18,181 nucleotides of DNA from positions 1 through 18,181 of the forward strand of contig JAEVZU010000044.1 of NCBI GenBank assembly GCA_023392075.1. Direction: 5' to 3'. Source of the stretch: Bacillota bacterium. Lineage in GTDB: Bacteria; Bacillota; Clostridia; Acetivibrionales; DSM-1351. Position numbers and translations under genes: made by a program. Below, in pieces: positions 1 to 7,856 of the stretch. How positions within the stretch are numbered: position 1 is the stretch's first letter; the number at the start of each line of letters is the position of its first letter. Under the pieces are notes generated by a model that was not told where the DNA came from, made no database searches, and saw nothing but the letters and a program-made list of their open reading frames with translations.

Positions 1-873
1 CGTCAGCGGTTAAATCTGTACATATTCTTATCCCCCTGGATAATAGGTCTTCTGGTATTTACCCTATATCCCATCATCTCATCCCTTTTTTACAGCTTTA
101 CCGATTACAACATAATTGATGCGCCGAAATTTATTGGAATTAAGAATTATACTGATTTAATGAGTGATGACCTGTTTTTCAAATCCATAAAAGTAACACT
201 GTATTATACCTGTTTGAGTGTACCCGTACAGCTGGTCCTATCCCTTGCTCTTGCCTTGCTTTTAAATCAGAAGGTACCTTTTATGGGTTTTTTCAGAACA
301 TCACTGTACCTGCCCAGCATGGTATCGGGTGTTGTTATGTCTCTTCTATGGCTGTGGATATTCAATTCCGATTTCGGTCTGTTGAATTATCTTTTATCAC
401 TGGCAGGAATTAAAGGACCAATGTGGCTTATGGATGAGACTTGGGCCATACCTGCCCTTATATTGATGAGCCTGTGGCTTACGGGAAGCGGTATGGTAGT
501 TTTTCTGGCGGCGCTCCAGGGTGTCCCGGTCTCCCTGCAGGAGGCAGCAGTGCTGGATGGAGCCGGCAAATGGCAGCAATTGAGAGTTATTACTCTGCCG
601 ATGATCTCTCCTATCATATTATTCCAGCTCATAATGGGTATTATAGATTCCTTTCAAACCTTTACCCAGGCTGTGGTAATGACCAGAAACGGAGGCCCGC
701 ACTATGCCACTTATTTCTACGTATTCAACCTGTACACCAATGCTTTTAAAAATTATAAGATTGGCTACGCCTCGGCACTGGGCTGGCTGCTGCTTGTCAC
801 TGTCATGCTTCTCACCTATCTGATTTTCAAGCTTTCTGACAAATATGTATATTATGAGGGAGGTCAAAACTAA
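1..873 (+). CDS. Sugar ABC transporter permease, MalF type (5' partial)
   Basis: Inner-membrane subunit of a carbohydrate ABC importer. The frame is open from base 1 and no start lies in the window, so the first residues (RQRLNLYIFLSPWIIGLL) are already inside the N-terminal membrane segment; 290 residues are visible. The sequence FSFTDYN-like stretch and 'KFIGIKNYTDL' near residues 35-52 are typical of MalF/UgpA-type permeases. The cytoplasmic ATPase-contact loop is present as EAAVLDGAGKWQQLRVITLP, matching the EAA---G---------I-LP motif. About six hydrophobic segments can be seen. It ends in TAATG, overlapping the next permease start by one base, so the two are translationally coupled and should form a heterodimer. 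Substrate cannot be read from sequence; the gene context (LacI regulator, cellulosomal organism) suggests an oligosaccharide. No ATPase gene is present nearby. Confidence 0.93.
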   Translation, partial: RQRLNLYIFLSPWIIGLLVFTLYPIISSLFYSFTDYNIIDAPKFIGIKNYTDLMSDDLFFKSIKVTLYYTCLSVPVQLVLSLALALLLNQKVPFMGFFRTSLYLPSMVSGVVMSLLWLWIFNSDFGLLNYLLSLAGIKGPMWLMDETWAIPALILMSLWLTGSGMVVFLAALQGVPVSLQEAAVLDGAGKWQQLRVITLPMISPIILFQLIMGIIDSFQTFTQAVVMTRNGGPHYATYFYVFNLYTNAFKNYKIGYASALGWLLLVTVMLLTYLIFKLSDKYVYYEGGQN

Positions 874-1754
874 TGGGCCCTGTGAATACTGAAGTTTCGG
901 TACGGAACAAACCGGTCCGGCTGCCAAAGAAAAAATCAACTGCCGGCAGGTATATATCTGCTGCAGTCTTGGTGATTGTTACCGTAATTATGCTTTTACC
1001 GATATTCTACATGATATCCACTGCCCTGAAAAGCAATGTGGAAATCCGCAAAGTTCCGCCAACTATTATTCCCTCCACACTGCATTTTGAAAATTTCGGA
1101 CTGATTTTTTCAAAAATCCGGTTCGGAACATATTTTTTCAATAGTATATTTGTTGCAGTTCTTGTATTAATAGGAACACTTCTCTCGTCGTCCCTGGTAT
1201 CCTTTGGCTTTGCCAGATATAAAGCCCGGGAGAAAAACCTCCTGTTTATGATCCTGTTAAGTACACTCATGCTCCCTTATCCTGCATTGATCATTCCTCA
1301 GTATTTGTTATTCAGAAATATAGGCTGGGTTGACAGCTTTCTTCCATTGATTGTCCCCTCCTTCTTTGGCTCGGCATATATGATATTTTTACTTAAGCAG
1401 TTTTTCAGTTCACTGCCCAACGATTTATTCGATGCCGCCAAAATTGACGGCTGCAGTGAGTTCAGAACCTGGTGGAATATAGCCCTGCCGCTGTGCAAAC
1501 CGGCCATGGCCACCGTTTCGATTTTTACATTTTTATGGACCTGGAATGATTTTATAACACCTGTTATATACCTCAACACCGACAGCAAATTTACGCTGCC
1601 CATAGGCATGAGCGGCATGATTTCAGCGTTCCGGCTTATCCCCTGGAATCTGATTATGGTGGGATCAGTGTATTCTTTGCTGCCCATTTTTATTTTGTTC
1701 TTCATAGCCCAGAAATATTTTGTGGAAGGAATAGTCCTGACCGGGCTCAAATAA
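873..1754 (+). CDS. Sugar ABC transporter permease, MalG type
   Basis: Second membrane subunit of the importer, 293 residues, a usual length for MalG-type permeases. A basic N-terminus (RNKPVRLPKKKS) precedes a first membrane segment at about residues 26-48. The periplasmic-side loop 'STALKSNVEIRKVPPTIIP' is characteristic of the MalG/AraQ group. The EAA loop appears as DAAKIDGCSEFRTWWNIALP, with the conserved Gly and the LP pair. The C-terminus 'KYFVEGIVLTGLK' is the classic ending of this family (usually G-x-T-x-GAVKG). The start ATG shares its A with the stop of the upstream permease; an upstream GGAGG (about 860-864) inside the previous gene serves as ribosome binding site. The binding-protein gene follows after 76 bp. 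Exact sugar unknown. Confidence 0.95.
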   Translation: MGPVNTEVSVRNKPVRLPKKKSTAGRYISAAVLVIVTVIMLLPIFYMISTALKSNVEIRKVPPTIIPSTLHFENFGLIFSKIRFGTYFFNSIFVAVLVLIGTLLSSSLVSFGFARYKAREKNLLFMILLSTLMLPYPALIIPQYLLFRNIGWVDSFLPLIVPSFFGSAYMIFLLKQFFSSLPNDLFDAAKIDGCSEFRTWWNIALPLCKPAMATVSIFTFLWTWNDFITPVIYLNTDSKFTLPIGMSGMISAFRLIPWNLIMVGSVYSLLPIFILFFIAQKYFVEGIVLTGLK

Positions 1755-1830
1755 GCCTGGCGGCTGTAACGCTCACAGGACAAACTTCTATAAATATAAA
1801 TGTTAATTAAAGTTTAAGGAGGATTCTCAA

Positions 1831-3207
1831 ATGGTAAAAAGTAAAAAGTTCCTATCAGCTCTCCTGAGTGTTTGCATGTGCTCGACTTTATTACTGTCTT
1901 CGTGCGGAGGAAACGGTTCCGGCGGCAGCGACGCCGCCCGTGAAAAAGACGGAGTATCGGGAAAGGTTACATACCTGACTTTAAATCAGGAGGACAGGGA
2001 CTATGTGACCAAACTCACTCCCGATTTTAACAAAAAATTCCCTGATGTTAAAATCGAACTTGTTACCGCTCCATATGATCAATTTGATCAGAAACTTCAG
2101 ACAATGATAGCCGGAAATACTCCTCCGGATGTCACTTCACATTTCGGGCAGTCAGGCTTCATGGAATATTACAACAAGGGCATGCTGATGGATTTGACAC
2201 CGATGATGGAAGCCGATAAATACGATCCTGTGGCTGTGGGTATACCAAAGGAAATTGCAGATATCTATAAAATCGAGGATAAATACTATGGTCTACCGCT
2301 AAATACATACGTATCTGTACTGGCTTACAACAAGGACTTGTTCGTTAAGGCAAATGTTCCGTATCCTACCGCGGATTATGAAGACAAAAGCTGGACCTGG
2401 GATAAAATGCTTGAATATGCCAAAAAGCTTACTGTAAATTCGGACAGCATGGAGGATGCTGCATACGGGCTTGAATGGTTCTGGGCCGAACCCGATATGA
2501 GGCCGCTGTACTTCGGGGCAAAGGTTTACTCCGATGATACCTGGACAAATGGTGGAAATCCTTCGGAAGTATACTTCAACTCACCTGAAGTAATTAATGT
2601 TTACCAGAAGCTTTCAGATCTTGTGTTCAAGGATAAGGTCAGCCCCACCGATTCAATAGTTCAGGGTCTGGGAGGTCAAAGCGGAGAATCCTTCACCAGC
2701 GGAAAGATTGCTATGAAACCCGCAGGTGCCTGGATACTCAGCGGCACCAATGAATTACCTTTCAAAGTGGGTATCGCTGCAATACCAAATGCCGGAAACG
2801 ACAAGATCAGAGATGTCCTTTACGTGGATCCTTTGCTTATTTTAAAAGGCAGCAAGAATCCCAGGGCAGCCTATGAATGGATTAAATTCAATCTCGAGCC
2901 TGAAATTCAGGAAAAGATGATAGATTTAAGCGGAGGAAATCCGCCTTCAAACATGAAAGCCTTTGAAAAGTATTGCAGTTTCTTCCCGAATATTGATCCC
3001 AAAGACTTGAAAATGGTTTATGACGGGGGTATCAAATACGGAACCGAATCCTACAACCATCTTGTAAACAACTATTCACAAATTTGGACTATCGTTAAGA
3101 ATGAGACCGATCCATGTCTGCTTACCGGGAAGTCAACGGCTGTGGACGTTGTTCCTGTGGTTCAGGAAAAGGTTACAAAGCTTTTAAAGGATATGAATTC
3201 AAAATAA
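1831..3207 (+). CDS. Sugar ABC transporter substrate-binding lipoprotein
   Basis: Extracellular solute-binding protein (family 1 type), 458 residues, anchored to the outer face of the membrane. A signal peptide with basic MVKSKK and a hydrophobic core ends in the lipobox LSSC, giving lipidation at Cys25, followed by a Gly/Ser-rich linker (GGNGSGGSD). The mature part begins 'GKVTYLTLNQEDRDYVTKL' and contains the fold-typical 'DFNKKFPDVKIELV', 'TPPDVTSHFG' and 'YYGLPLNTYVSVLAYNKDLF' stretches of MalE-like binding proteins. AAGGAGGA at 1816-1823 sits 7 bases before the ATG, an excellent ribosome binding site. It belongs to the same transcription unit as the two permeases. The order permease-permease-binding protein is less common than binding protein first. 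Ligand not predictable by eye. Confidence 0.94.
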   Translation: MVKSKKFLSALLSVCMCSTLLLSSCGGNGSGGSDAAREKDGVSGKVTYLTLNQEDRDYVTKLTPDFNKKFPDVKIELVTAPYDQFDQKLQTMIAGNTPPDVTSHFGQSGFMEYYNKGMLMDLTPMMEADKYDPVAVGIPKEIADIYKIEDKYYGLPLNTYVSVLAYNKDLFVKANVPYPTADYEDKSWTWDKMLEYAKKLTVNSDSMEDAAYGLEWFWAEPDMRPLYFGAKVYSDDTWTNGGNPSEVYFNSPEVINVYQKLSDLVFKDKVSPTDSIVQGLGGQSGESFTSGKIAMKPAGAWILSGTNELPFKVGIAAIPNAGNDKIRDVLYVDPLLILKGSKNPRAAYEWIKFNLEPEIQEKMIDLSGGNPPSNMKAFEKYCSFFPNIDPKDLKMVYDGGIKYGTESYNHLVNNYSQIWTIVKNETDPCLLTGKSTAVDVVPVVQEKVTKLLKDMNSK

Positions 3208-3229
3208 TATTTATTGCATTTTAGAAATT

Positions 3230-3271
3230 TGTTATAATGATACAGGTATCCGGTACCTGTATCATTATAAC
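3230..3271. promoter_or_regulatory. Extended -10 promoter overlapped by a perfect inverted repeat (likely LacI operator)
   Basis: Arms 3231-3248 and 3254-3271 are perfect reverse complements (18 bp each) around a 5-base spacer TCCGG. The left arm contains TATAAT at 3233-3238, preceded by TG at 3230-3231, an extended -10 box for the regulator gene that starts at 3286. No good -35 is visible at 17 bases. Overlap of -10 and dyad suggests repression of its own gene by the LacI-family protein. The transcript would also fold into a hairpin, but no T-run follows, so an ordinary terminator is unlikely. Binding is inference. Confidence 0.7.
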
Positions 3272-3285
3272 TTAAGGAGAGAACC

Positions 3286-4293
3286 ATGAAGTATAATATA
3301 TACGATGTTGCCAAAAAGGCAGGAGTGTCCATTGTTACAGTTTCAAAAGTCATCAATAATTCACAGACTGTCCGTGAAGGCAACAGGCAAAAAGTACTGC
3401 AGGCCATGAAAGAACTGAACTATAACCCCAGTGCCGCAGCAAGGAGTCTGGCCAGCGGAAAAACCGGTGTTATAGGTCTACTGATAGATAATCTTACAGA
3501 TTCTTTTTTATCCTCGGCCCTTGGTGCCATAAATGAATATCTGGAGGATAACGGATATTTTCTTGCACTCTCCCTGATAAATGAATCCAAAATAAGCAAT
3601 GACAATATCCCTTTTCTTTTCCAGCAGGACAGGGTTGACGGCTTGCTGATCGTATCTCCCGTATGTGAGGATAAATATATACTGGACTTAAAGGGTAAAA
3701 AAATATCTTTTGTGTTAATGGATAATCAGAAATTCCACCCTTCCGTTCCATCGGTAATTGTCAACAACTATAAGGGCGGATATGATGCAACCCGCCATCT
3801 GCTTGAGCTTGGGCACAAAAAAATACTGCACATAAGCGGTCCTGGTCTTTATATGTCCAGCAACGACAGGGAAGCAGGCTACAGGACAGCAATGACTGAA
3901 GCAGGCTATGCACCTCATGTTATAAACAGCAGCGATTTCTCAATAGAAAGCGGTTATCAAATAGTTCAGCAGCTTATATCTGAGAATAAGCTCTCAGGCT
4001 TTACCGCAATATTTGCTGCCGACGATTATATTGCACTGGGAGTGATTGATGCCTTTAAAAACTCAAACATAAAAGTGCCCGGCGATATATCGGTTATAGG
4101 TTATGATGATCAGGAACTGGCCGCCTCTTTTCATCCCGGTCTTACTACTATCAGACAGCCTGCCGATAAAATGGGCCGTATAGGTGCGGAAATGCTGATC
4201 AAAATAATAAAAGGCGAAGTCAAAAGATATAATACCATCAAACTTGATCCAGCCATTGTAATAAGAGAATCCACTGCTGCTCCTAAACCATAA
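3286..4293 (+). CDS. LacI-family transcriptional regulator
   Basis: DNA-binding sugar-responsive regulator, 335 residues, standard family length. Residues 3-25 form the LacI helix-turn-helix (YNIYDVAKKAGVSIVTVSKV); the usual VSRV is VSKV here. The hinge helix SAAARSLASGKT at about residues 49-60 keeps the Leu that intercalates into the operator centre. The rest is a periplasmic-binding-protein-like effector domain: 'GVIGLLIDNLTDSF', 'DGLLIVSP', 'ATRHLLELGHKKILHISGP', 'FAADDYIALGVIDAF', 'ISVIGYDDQELAASFHPGLTTIRQP', all in family order. AAGGAG at 3274-3279 gives a good ribosome binding site. It lies 78 bp behind the importer and probably controls it, and itself through the dyad at 3231-3271. 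The importer's own promoter is outside the window, so that link is inferred from proximity. Confidence 0.95.
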   Translation: MKYNIYDVAKKAGVSIVTVSKVINNSQTVREGNRQKVLQAMKELNYNPSAAARSLASGKTGVIGLLIDNLTDSFLSSALGAINEYLEDNGYFLALSLINESKISNDNIPFLFQQDRVDGLLIVSPVCEDKYILDLKGKKISFVLMDNQKFHPSVPSVIVNNYKGGYDATRHLLELGHKKILHISGPGLYMSSNDREAGYRTAMTEAGYAPHVINSSDFSIESGYQIVQQLISENKLSGFTAIFAADDYIALGVIDAFKNSNIKVPGDISVIGYDDQELAASFHPGLTTIRQPADKMGRIGAEMLIKIIKGEVKRYNTIKLDPAIVIRESTAAPKP

Positions 4294-4377
4294 GGAAGCT
4301 GTAAATGAAAATTGCGTTACCTCCCTGATAATACCCGGATATAAGCACATTGATCCAGCTTTATATTATTTGATAAC

Positions 4378-4410
4378 AAAAAAACTGCATATCTTTTTGG
4401 AATATGCAGT
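4378..4410 (-). terminator. Intrinsic terminator for the - strand gene at 4430
   Basis: On the - strand a 9-bp perfect stem ACTGCATAT / ATATGCAGT (4402-4410 and 4384-4392) is followed directly by seven T (the A-run 4378-4384 on the + strand). Its position just past the stop at 4430 fits. On the + strand the same hairpin is followed only by ACTTTTAA, so it may weakly stop lacI transcripts as well. Confidence 0.8.
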
Positions 4411-4429
4411 ACTTTTAACCCGCTTGTAT

Positions 4430-4669
4430 CTATAATAATTTATTCTGATAAGTTTCAAATTTTTTAAATAATGTAGATAACTCTTTTCTAAGTAATGCAC
4501 TATTACATATATAATCAATTGCAAACCGTTTTAATAAGTCTACCGGAAAGTCTTTTTCATTTTCAATAAGATATAATAGTTCCAATTCCAGTTCAGTGTA
4601 TCCATCACTATTAATATTTTCAATTAACTTTTTATATACTTCTAAAGACTTAAGTTCATTTTCTTCCAT
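4430..4669 (-). CDS. Small hypothetical protein
   Basis: A 79-residue reading frame starting MEENELKSLEVYKKL and ending FETYQNKLL. It is acidic in the first half, predicted mostly helical, with no signal peptide or membrane segment; one Cys. I do not recognise a family. The start is uncertain: the ATG at 4667-4669 has GAGGGG only two bases upstream, while a TTG 36 bases earlier (4703-4705) would add 12 residues (MYILITRGCRGV) but lacks a clear ribosome binding site. A convincing terminator follows at 4378-4410, which supports it being a real transcription unit. It lies in tandem with the CBO0543-family gene upstream (140 bp gap). Small helical acidic proteins of this kind include immunity-type proteins, but nothing here shows that. 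Confidence 0.6.
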   Translation of the reverse strand: MEENELKSLEVYKKLIENINSDGYTELELELLYLIENEKDFPVDLLKRFAIDYICNSALLRKELSTLFKKFETYQNKLL

Positions 4670-4808
4670 AACCCCTCTGCAACCTCGCGTAATCAGAATA
4701 TACAAAAGTATATCCGTTATCTCATCATAACAAATATATTACCACAAATTCCCGGGGTGGTCAAATAATGGATGGATATGTGCCTGAATTTTGTTTTAAA
4801 TAAAAAAC

Positions 4809-5357
4809 CTACACTTCTTTAAAGCTCTTTCTTGTTATACAGAAATGAGCCAACAAATACAATAGTATGAATATTGGAAATGAATAATAGTGTTTCCAAT
4901 ACTGAGGATTATAGAACCTCATCCATGTAAATATCGGCTGGAAAACGAAAGAAGCAATTCCTGAATAAATCACTGCTTTTATGAATGGGTTGAGGGTTGG
5001 CTTATATTGTAAAAAAAACATTGTAGCAACCGGTAACAGTGACAAATCATAAATAACCAGACAGGGAAAAATCATAACAATATCAATATTATAAGACCAG
5101 ATTCCGCACAACACCCCAATAGTATCCAGATGCGTAGATATGACAATTATTATTAGCCCTGCAAATAACAGTCTGCATGTGCTTTCTTTTTTTCTAAATC
5201 TGATCCAAACTGCCCACGGAATTACTAATATGGCTAAACTTAACCACCACTGCCATGTTGAAAAGCAATCGGTAAACCAAAGATGTATAATATCGGAATA
5301 TTCTCTTGTAACAGAATTGTGTAAATCCTGAATCTTCTCAAAATATTCATTGTTCAT
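4809..5357 (-). CDS. CBO0543-family multi-pass membrane protein
   Basis: Integral membrane protein of 182 residues with about five hydrophobic segments. The signature stretch HLDTIGVLCGIWSY (about residues 77-90), then 'YDLSLLPVATMFFLQY' and 'WMRFYNPQYWKHYYSFPIFILLYLL', matches the CBO0543 family of Bacillus and clostridia, whose function is unknown. I chose the ATG at 5355-5357 because GGGAG stands 7 bases upstream; the longer frame from a TTG at 5387 would translate through that ribosome binding site. Nothing in the sequence suggests an enzyme. It is downstream of, and in the same direction as, the damaged frame at 5425-5738, with a 67-bp gap, so both may once have been one operon. Confidence 0.85.
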   Translation of the reverse strand: MNNEYFEKIQDLHNSVTREYSDIIHLWFTDCFSTWQWWLSLAILVIPWAVWIRFRKKESTCRLLFAGLIIIVISTHLDTIGVLCGIWSYNIDIVMIFPCLVIYDLSLLPVATMFFLQYKPTLNPFIKAVIYSGIASFVFQPIFTWMRFYNPQYWKHYYSFPIFILLYLLAHFCITRKSFKEV

Positions 5358-5424
5358 AAACACACTCCCGATTTTTAGTATGTTCAAATTTGGTTTTATT
5401 ATTATTTATGAACGAGAATATATA

Positions 5425-5738
5425 TCAGTATATTTTCTTGCCCAGATACTGACAGAGATACAGAATAACCTCACTTTGTTGCCGTATACCAGGTTTTAAC
5501 AAGTACCCGCAATCAGAATATAATGAGTATGCTGTTAAAAGCTGTATATCAAAAAAAGCAGCTTTATTTTCAGGCACAAGGTCCTTCGTTAAAATATCAT
5601 AGCAGGTATAGTATTGAAAACTATATCTGCCGGTGCAGAAATAATTTTTCTCACCGTTTAAACTGTCACAGATAATATAACAAATTCCTCTGGTCCCTAT
5701 ATCTTTATCAATTATCCTTATATCTGCTTTCGTGGCAT
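5425..5738 (-). pseudogene. Unannotated 103-codon frame, probably frameshifted at its start
   Basis: Between 5736 and 5425 the - strand has 103 sense codons and a TGA with protein-like composition: it begins ATKADIRIIDKDIGTRGI, contains 'YIICDSLNGEKNYFCTGRY' and 'FFDIQLLTAYSLYSDCGYL', and ends YLCQYLGKKIY. No ATG, GTG or TTG occurs in this frame before an internal GTG about 54 codons in. An ATG at 5736-5738 lies just after AGGAG, but in the frame one base off: it reads only MPRKQI before a stop. One extra base after that ATG would join the ATG to the long frame as M-x-TKADIR. I read this as a one-base deletion (true mutation or sequencing error). Family not recognised. An extended -10 promoter lies upstream at 5791-5799. 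Confidence 0.6.
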
Positions 5739-5790
5739 TCTCTCCTGTATAATGAATTAACCGGAATATTGGTATCCGTCCGATGTGAAA

Positions 5791-5799
5791 ATTATAGCA
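5791..5799 (-). promoter_or_regulatory. Extended -10 promoter for the frameshifted frame
   Basis: On the - strand TGCTATAAT: TATAAT at 5791-5796 and TG at 5798-5799. A weak -35 (TTACAG, 16 bases upstream) is possible. The expected transcription start is about 45 bases ahead of the AGGAG/ATG at 5738. Confidence 0.5.
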
Positions 5800-5842
5800 T
5801 AATTAATAGTCACTGTAATCAATTAAGCTTATGCGGAAATTG

Positions 5843-5907
5843 AAAATCACCTTTCCGTTTGTAATTAATAGCTTTAACAGCCATTGTTATAACGAAAAGG
5901 TGATTTT
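5843..5907. terminator. Long-stem hairpin downstream of ftsH, probable terminator
   Basis: Arms 5843-5857 and 5893-5907 pair over 15 bp with one mismatch (AAAATCACCTTTCCG with CGAAAAGGTGATTTT), around a 35-base AT-rich loop. The stem is flanked by T-runs on both strands (six T at 5904-5909 on the +, four on the -). It lies 57 bases past the ftsH stop and would end the tetR-lon-ftsH transcript. The large loop is unusual. Confidence 0.55.
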
Positions 5908-5931
5908 TTCAGCACGCGCCTGAACGCGGAC

Positions 5932-5961
5932 GCAGTGTGTAATGCTCGCAGTGCACACTGC
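5932..5961. other. GC-rich hairpin abutting the ftsH stop codon
   Basis: GCAGTGTG (5932-5939) pairs perfectly with CACACTGC (5954-5961), 14-base loop, ending three bases from the ftsH stop. The 5910-5962 stretch is much richer in G+C than the surrounding spacer. No T-run follows, so it may protect the mRNA 3' end or add to the terminator at 5843-5907. Confidence 0.4.
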
Positions 5962-5963
5962 AG

Positions 5964-7790
5964 CTAAGCTCCCTGGAAAATTGCTTCAAATTCCTCTCCC
6001 TCAACCTTTTCCTTTAGAAGCAGAACTTCTGCCAGCTTATTCAGTTTGCCTATATTGGCCTTCAGAAGAGAAAGGGTTTTTTCGTAGGCGCTGTCAATGA
6101 TATGCTTTACTTCGCTGTCGATAACACCTGCAACTTCATCACTGTAATTGCGTGACTGTCCAAAATTCCCCCCTATAAAAACATCATCGTTCTCATTTTC
6201 AAAAATCATATTGCCCAGCTTATTGCTCATACCGTATTTTGTAACCATATTTCTTGCAATTTGATTAACCCTCTTCAAATCGCTTGCCGCACCGGTACTT
6301 ACCTCGTTTAAGGTAATTTCTTCTGCGGCTCTGCCGCCTAGAGCAACTATTATCTCTTCAATGAGCTGGGATTTCGTATGATAGCTCTTCTCTTCCACAG
6401 GACGGCTGGCTGTATATCCGCCCGCTGTGCCTGCCGGAATGATGGATACCCTGTCAACATTCTGGCTCGACGAAACAAGTTTGATTGCAAGTGCATGGCC
6501 AGCTTCATGAAAGGCAGTTACCTTCCTGTCATGCTCACTCATGACACGGCTTTTATTTTCAGGACCCATCATTACCTTGAATGCTGCTTCCTTTATATCT
6601 TCATTGCCAATTTTCCGCTTATTGCTTCTGGCCGCCAGCAGCGCAGCCTCATTGAGCAGGTTCTCCAGTTCGGCTCCGGTAAAGCCGGGTAATATCCTGG
6701 CTATATCGCCAAGATTAACATCCTCGGCCAGCGGCTTGCCCTTGGAATGAACTTTTAAAATCTGTTCCCGCCCCTTAATATCAGGTAATCCCACAACTAC
6801 CCTCCTGTCAAAACGTCCAGGTCTTAAAAGTGCGGGGTCGAGTATATCAGGTCTATTGGTGGCAGCCAGTATAATAATTCCATCATTTATACCGAAACCA
6901 TCCATTTCAACAAGCAGCTGATTCAGGGTCTGCTCTCTTTCGTCATTTCCTCCGCCCATACCGGCACCTCTGTGCCTTCCGACAGCATCGATTTCATCGA
7001 TGAATATGATGCAGGGGGCATTCTTTTTAGCCTGTTCAAACAGGTCACGAACCCTGGATGCTCCAACACCGACAAACATCTCCACAAAATCCGAACCGCT
7101 TATACTGAAAAACGGAACTCCCGCTTCACCCGAAACGGCTTTTGCCAACAGGGTTTTACCTGTACCCGGAGGTCCTACCAGAAGGACACCCTTTGGTATT
7201 CTGGCCCCCAGTTCAACAAACTTTTTAGGGGCTTTTAAAAACTCAACGATTTCCGCCAGCTCCTGCTTTTCCTCATCAGCCCCTGCAACATGTTCAAAGG
7301 TTACCCTTCTCTTAGCATCAACAGACAGCTTTGCACGGCTCTTGCCAAAGGACATCGCCCGGTTGCCTCCGGCACCGCCTCCCTGCTGCCGCCTCATAAA
7401 AAAGAACCAAAACAATATGGGTGCTGCTATCAGTACAAGTGTAGGCAATATTGCCAGCCAAACCGGTGTTTGAGGCGGCTGAGCCACACTGTATTTTTCA
7501 ATCTGCCTGTTATCCAGGGCCTTTGTAAATCTCTCGGATGCAGAAGTGACATCCGGAGGCACGATAACTGTATATTTCAGCGTCTTGCTGTCGCTCAACG
7601 GATTTTTAAGTTCTACCGATGCAGTGTCCATTTGCAATTCTATAGTCTTCACATTACCTGTTTGAATCTGTGCCAATAGTTCTGAATAATCCATTTTAGG
7701 CGGTTTCTCAGATGGAACAAAAAATGTTATTGCTATTAAAACAACTAAAAAAATTACTATATAAAAACGTAAACCTTTGAAATACTTCAA
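5964..7790 (-). CDS. ftsH: ATP-dependent zinc metalloprotease FtsH
   Basis: Membrane-anchored AAA+ protease that unfolds and degrades membrane and soluble proteins as a hexamer. 608 residues, normal length. Two membrane segments (about 9-25 and 110-131) frame an extracytoplasmic domain. The AAA+ module has Walker A GPPGTGKT (206-213), pore loop FVGVG (239-243), Walker B IIFIDEIDA (D265, E266) and the second region of homology ATNRPDILDPALLRPGRFDR with both arginine fingers (R326, R329). The protease has zinc ligands HEAGH (428-432) and D504 in the TGAASDL stretch. Every catalytic residue is present. The start is a TTG at 7788-7790 with GGGGGGAG nicely spaced upstream; no ATG fits. It sits 66 bp behind lon, not beside tilS/hpt where the housekeeping ftsH of Firmicutes usually lies, so it may be a second copy. 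Confidence 0.96.
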   Translation of the reverse strand: MKYFKGLRFYIVIFLVVLIAITFFVPSEKPPKMDYSELLAQIQTGNVKTIELQMDTASVELKNPLSDSKTLKYTVIVPPDVTSASERFTKALDNRQIEKYSVAQPPQTPVWLAILPTLVLIAAPILFWFFFMRRQQGGGAGGNRAMSFGKSRAKLSVDAKRRVTFEHVAGADEEKQELAEIVEFLKAPKKFVELGARIPKGVLLVGPPGTGKTLLAKAVSGEAGVPFFSISGSDFVEMFVGVGASRVRDLFEQAKKNAPCIIFIDEIDAVGRHRGAGMGGGNDEREQTLNQLLVEMDGFGINDGIIILAATNRPDILDPALLRPGRFDRRVVVGLPDIKGREQILKVHSKGKPLAEDVNLGDIARILPGFTGAELENLLNEAALLAARSNKRKIGNEDIKEAAFKVMMGPENKSRVMSEHDRKVTAFHEAGHALAIKLVSSSQNVDRVSIIPAGTAGGYTASRPVEEKSYHTKSQLIEEIIVALGGRAAEEITLNEVSTGAASDLKRVNQIARNMVTKYGMSNKLGNMIFENENDDVFIGGNFGQSRNYSDEVAGVIDSEVKHIIDSAYEKTLSLLKANIGKLNKLAEVLLLKEKVEGEEFEAIFQGA

Positions 7791-7856
7791 ATAACTCCCC
7801 CCTATCCGGTACCTGCATATATTTTTTAAACTAACTATATTTCACATCCTATTTAA

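Noticed and set aside
4750..4772. ACCAC...GTGGT hairpin with a CCCGGG centre between the two small - strand genes.
   Set aside because: Only 5 bp of stem and no T-run on either strand; too weak to call a terminator.
6972..7473. Long + strand frames inside ftsH, and similar frames inside lon and the GH30 gene.
   Set aside because: They are antisense shadows of strongly conserved coding sequence and share none of the features of real genes.
7803..7815. TATCCGGTACCTG in the lon-ftsH gap is identical to 13 bases of the lacI-upstream dyad (3247-3259).
   Set aside because: The flanking dyad arms are absent, and one or two chance 13-base matches are expected in a sequence of this length, so a shared operator is not supported.
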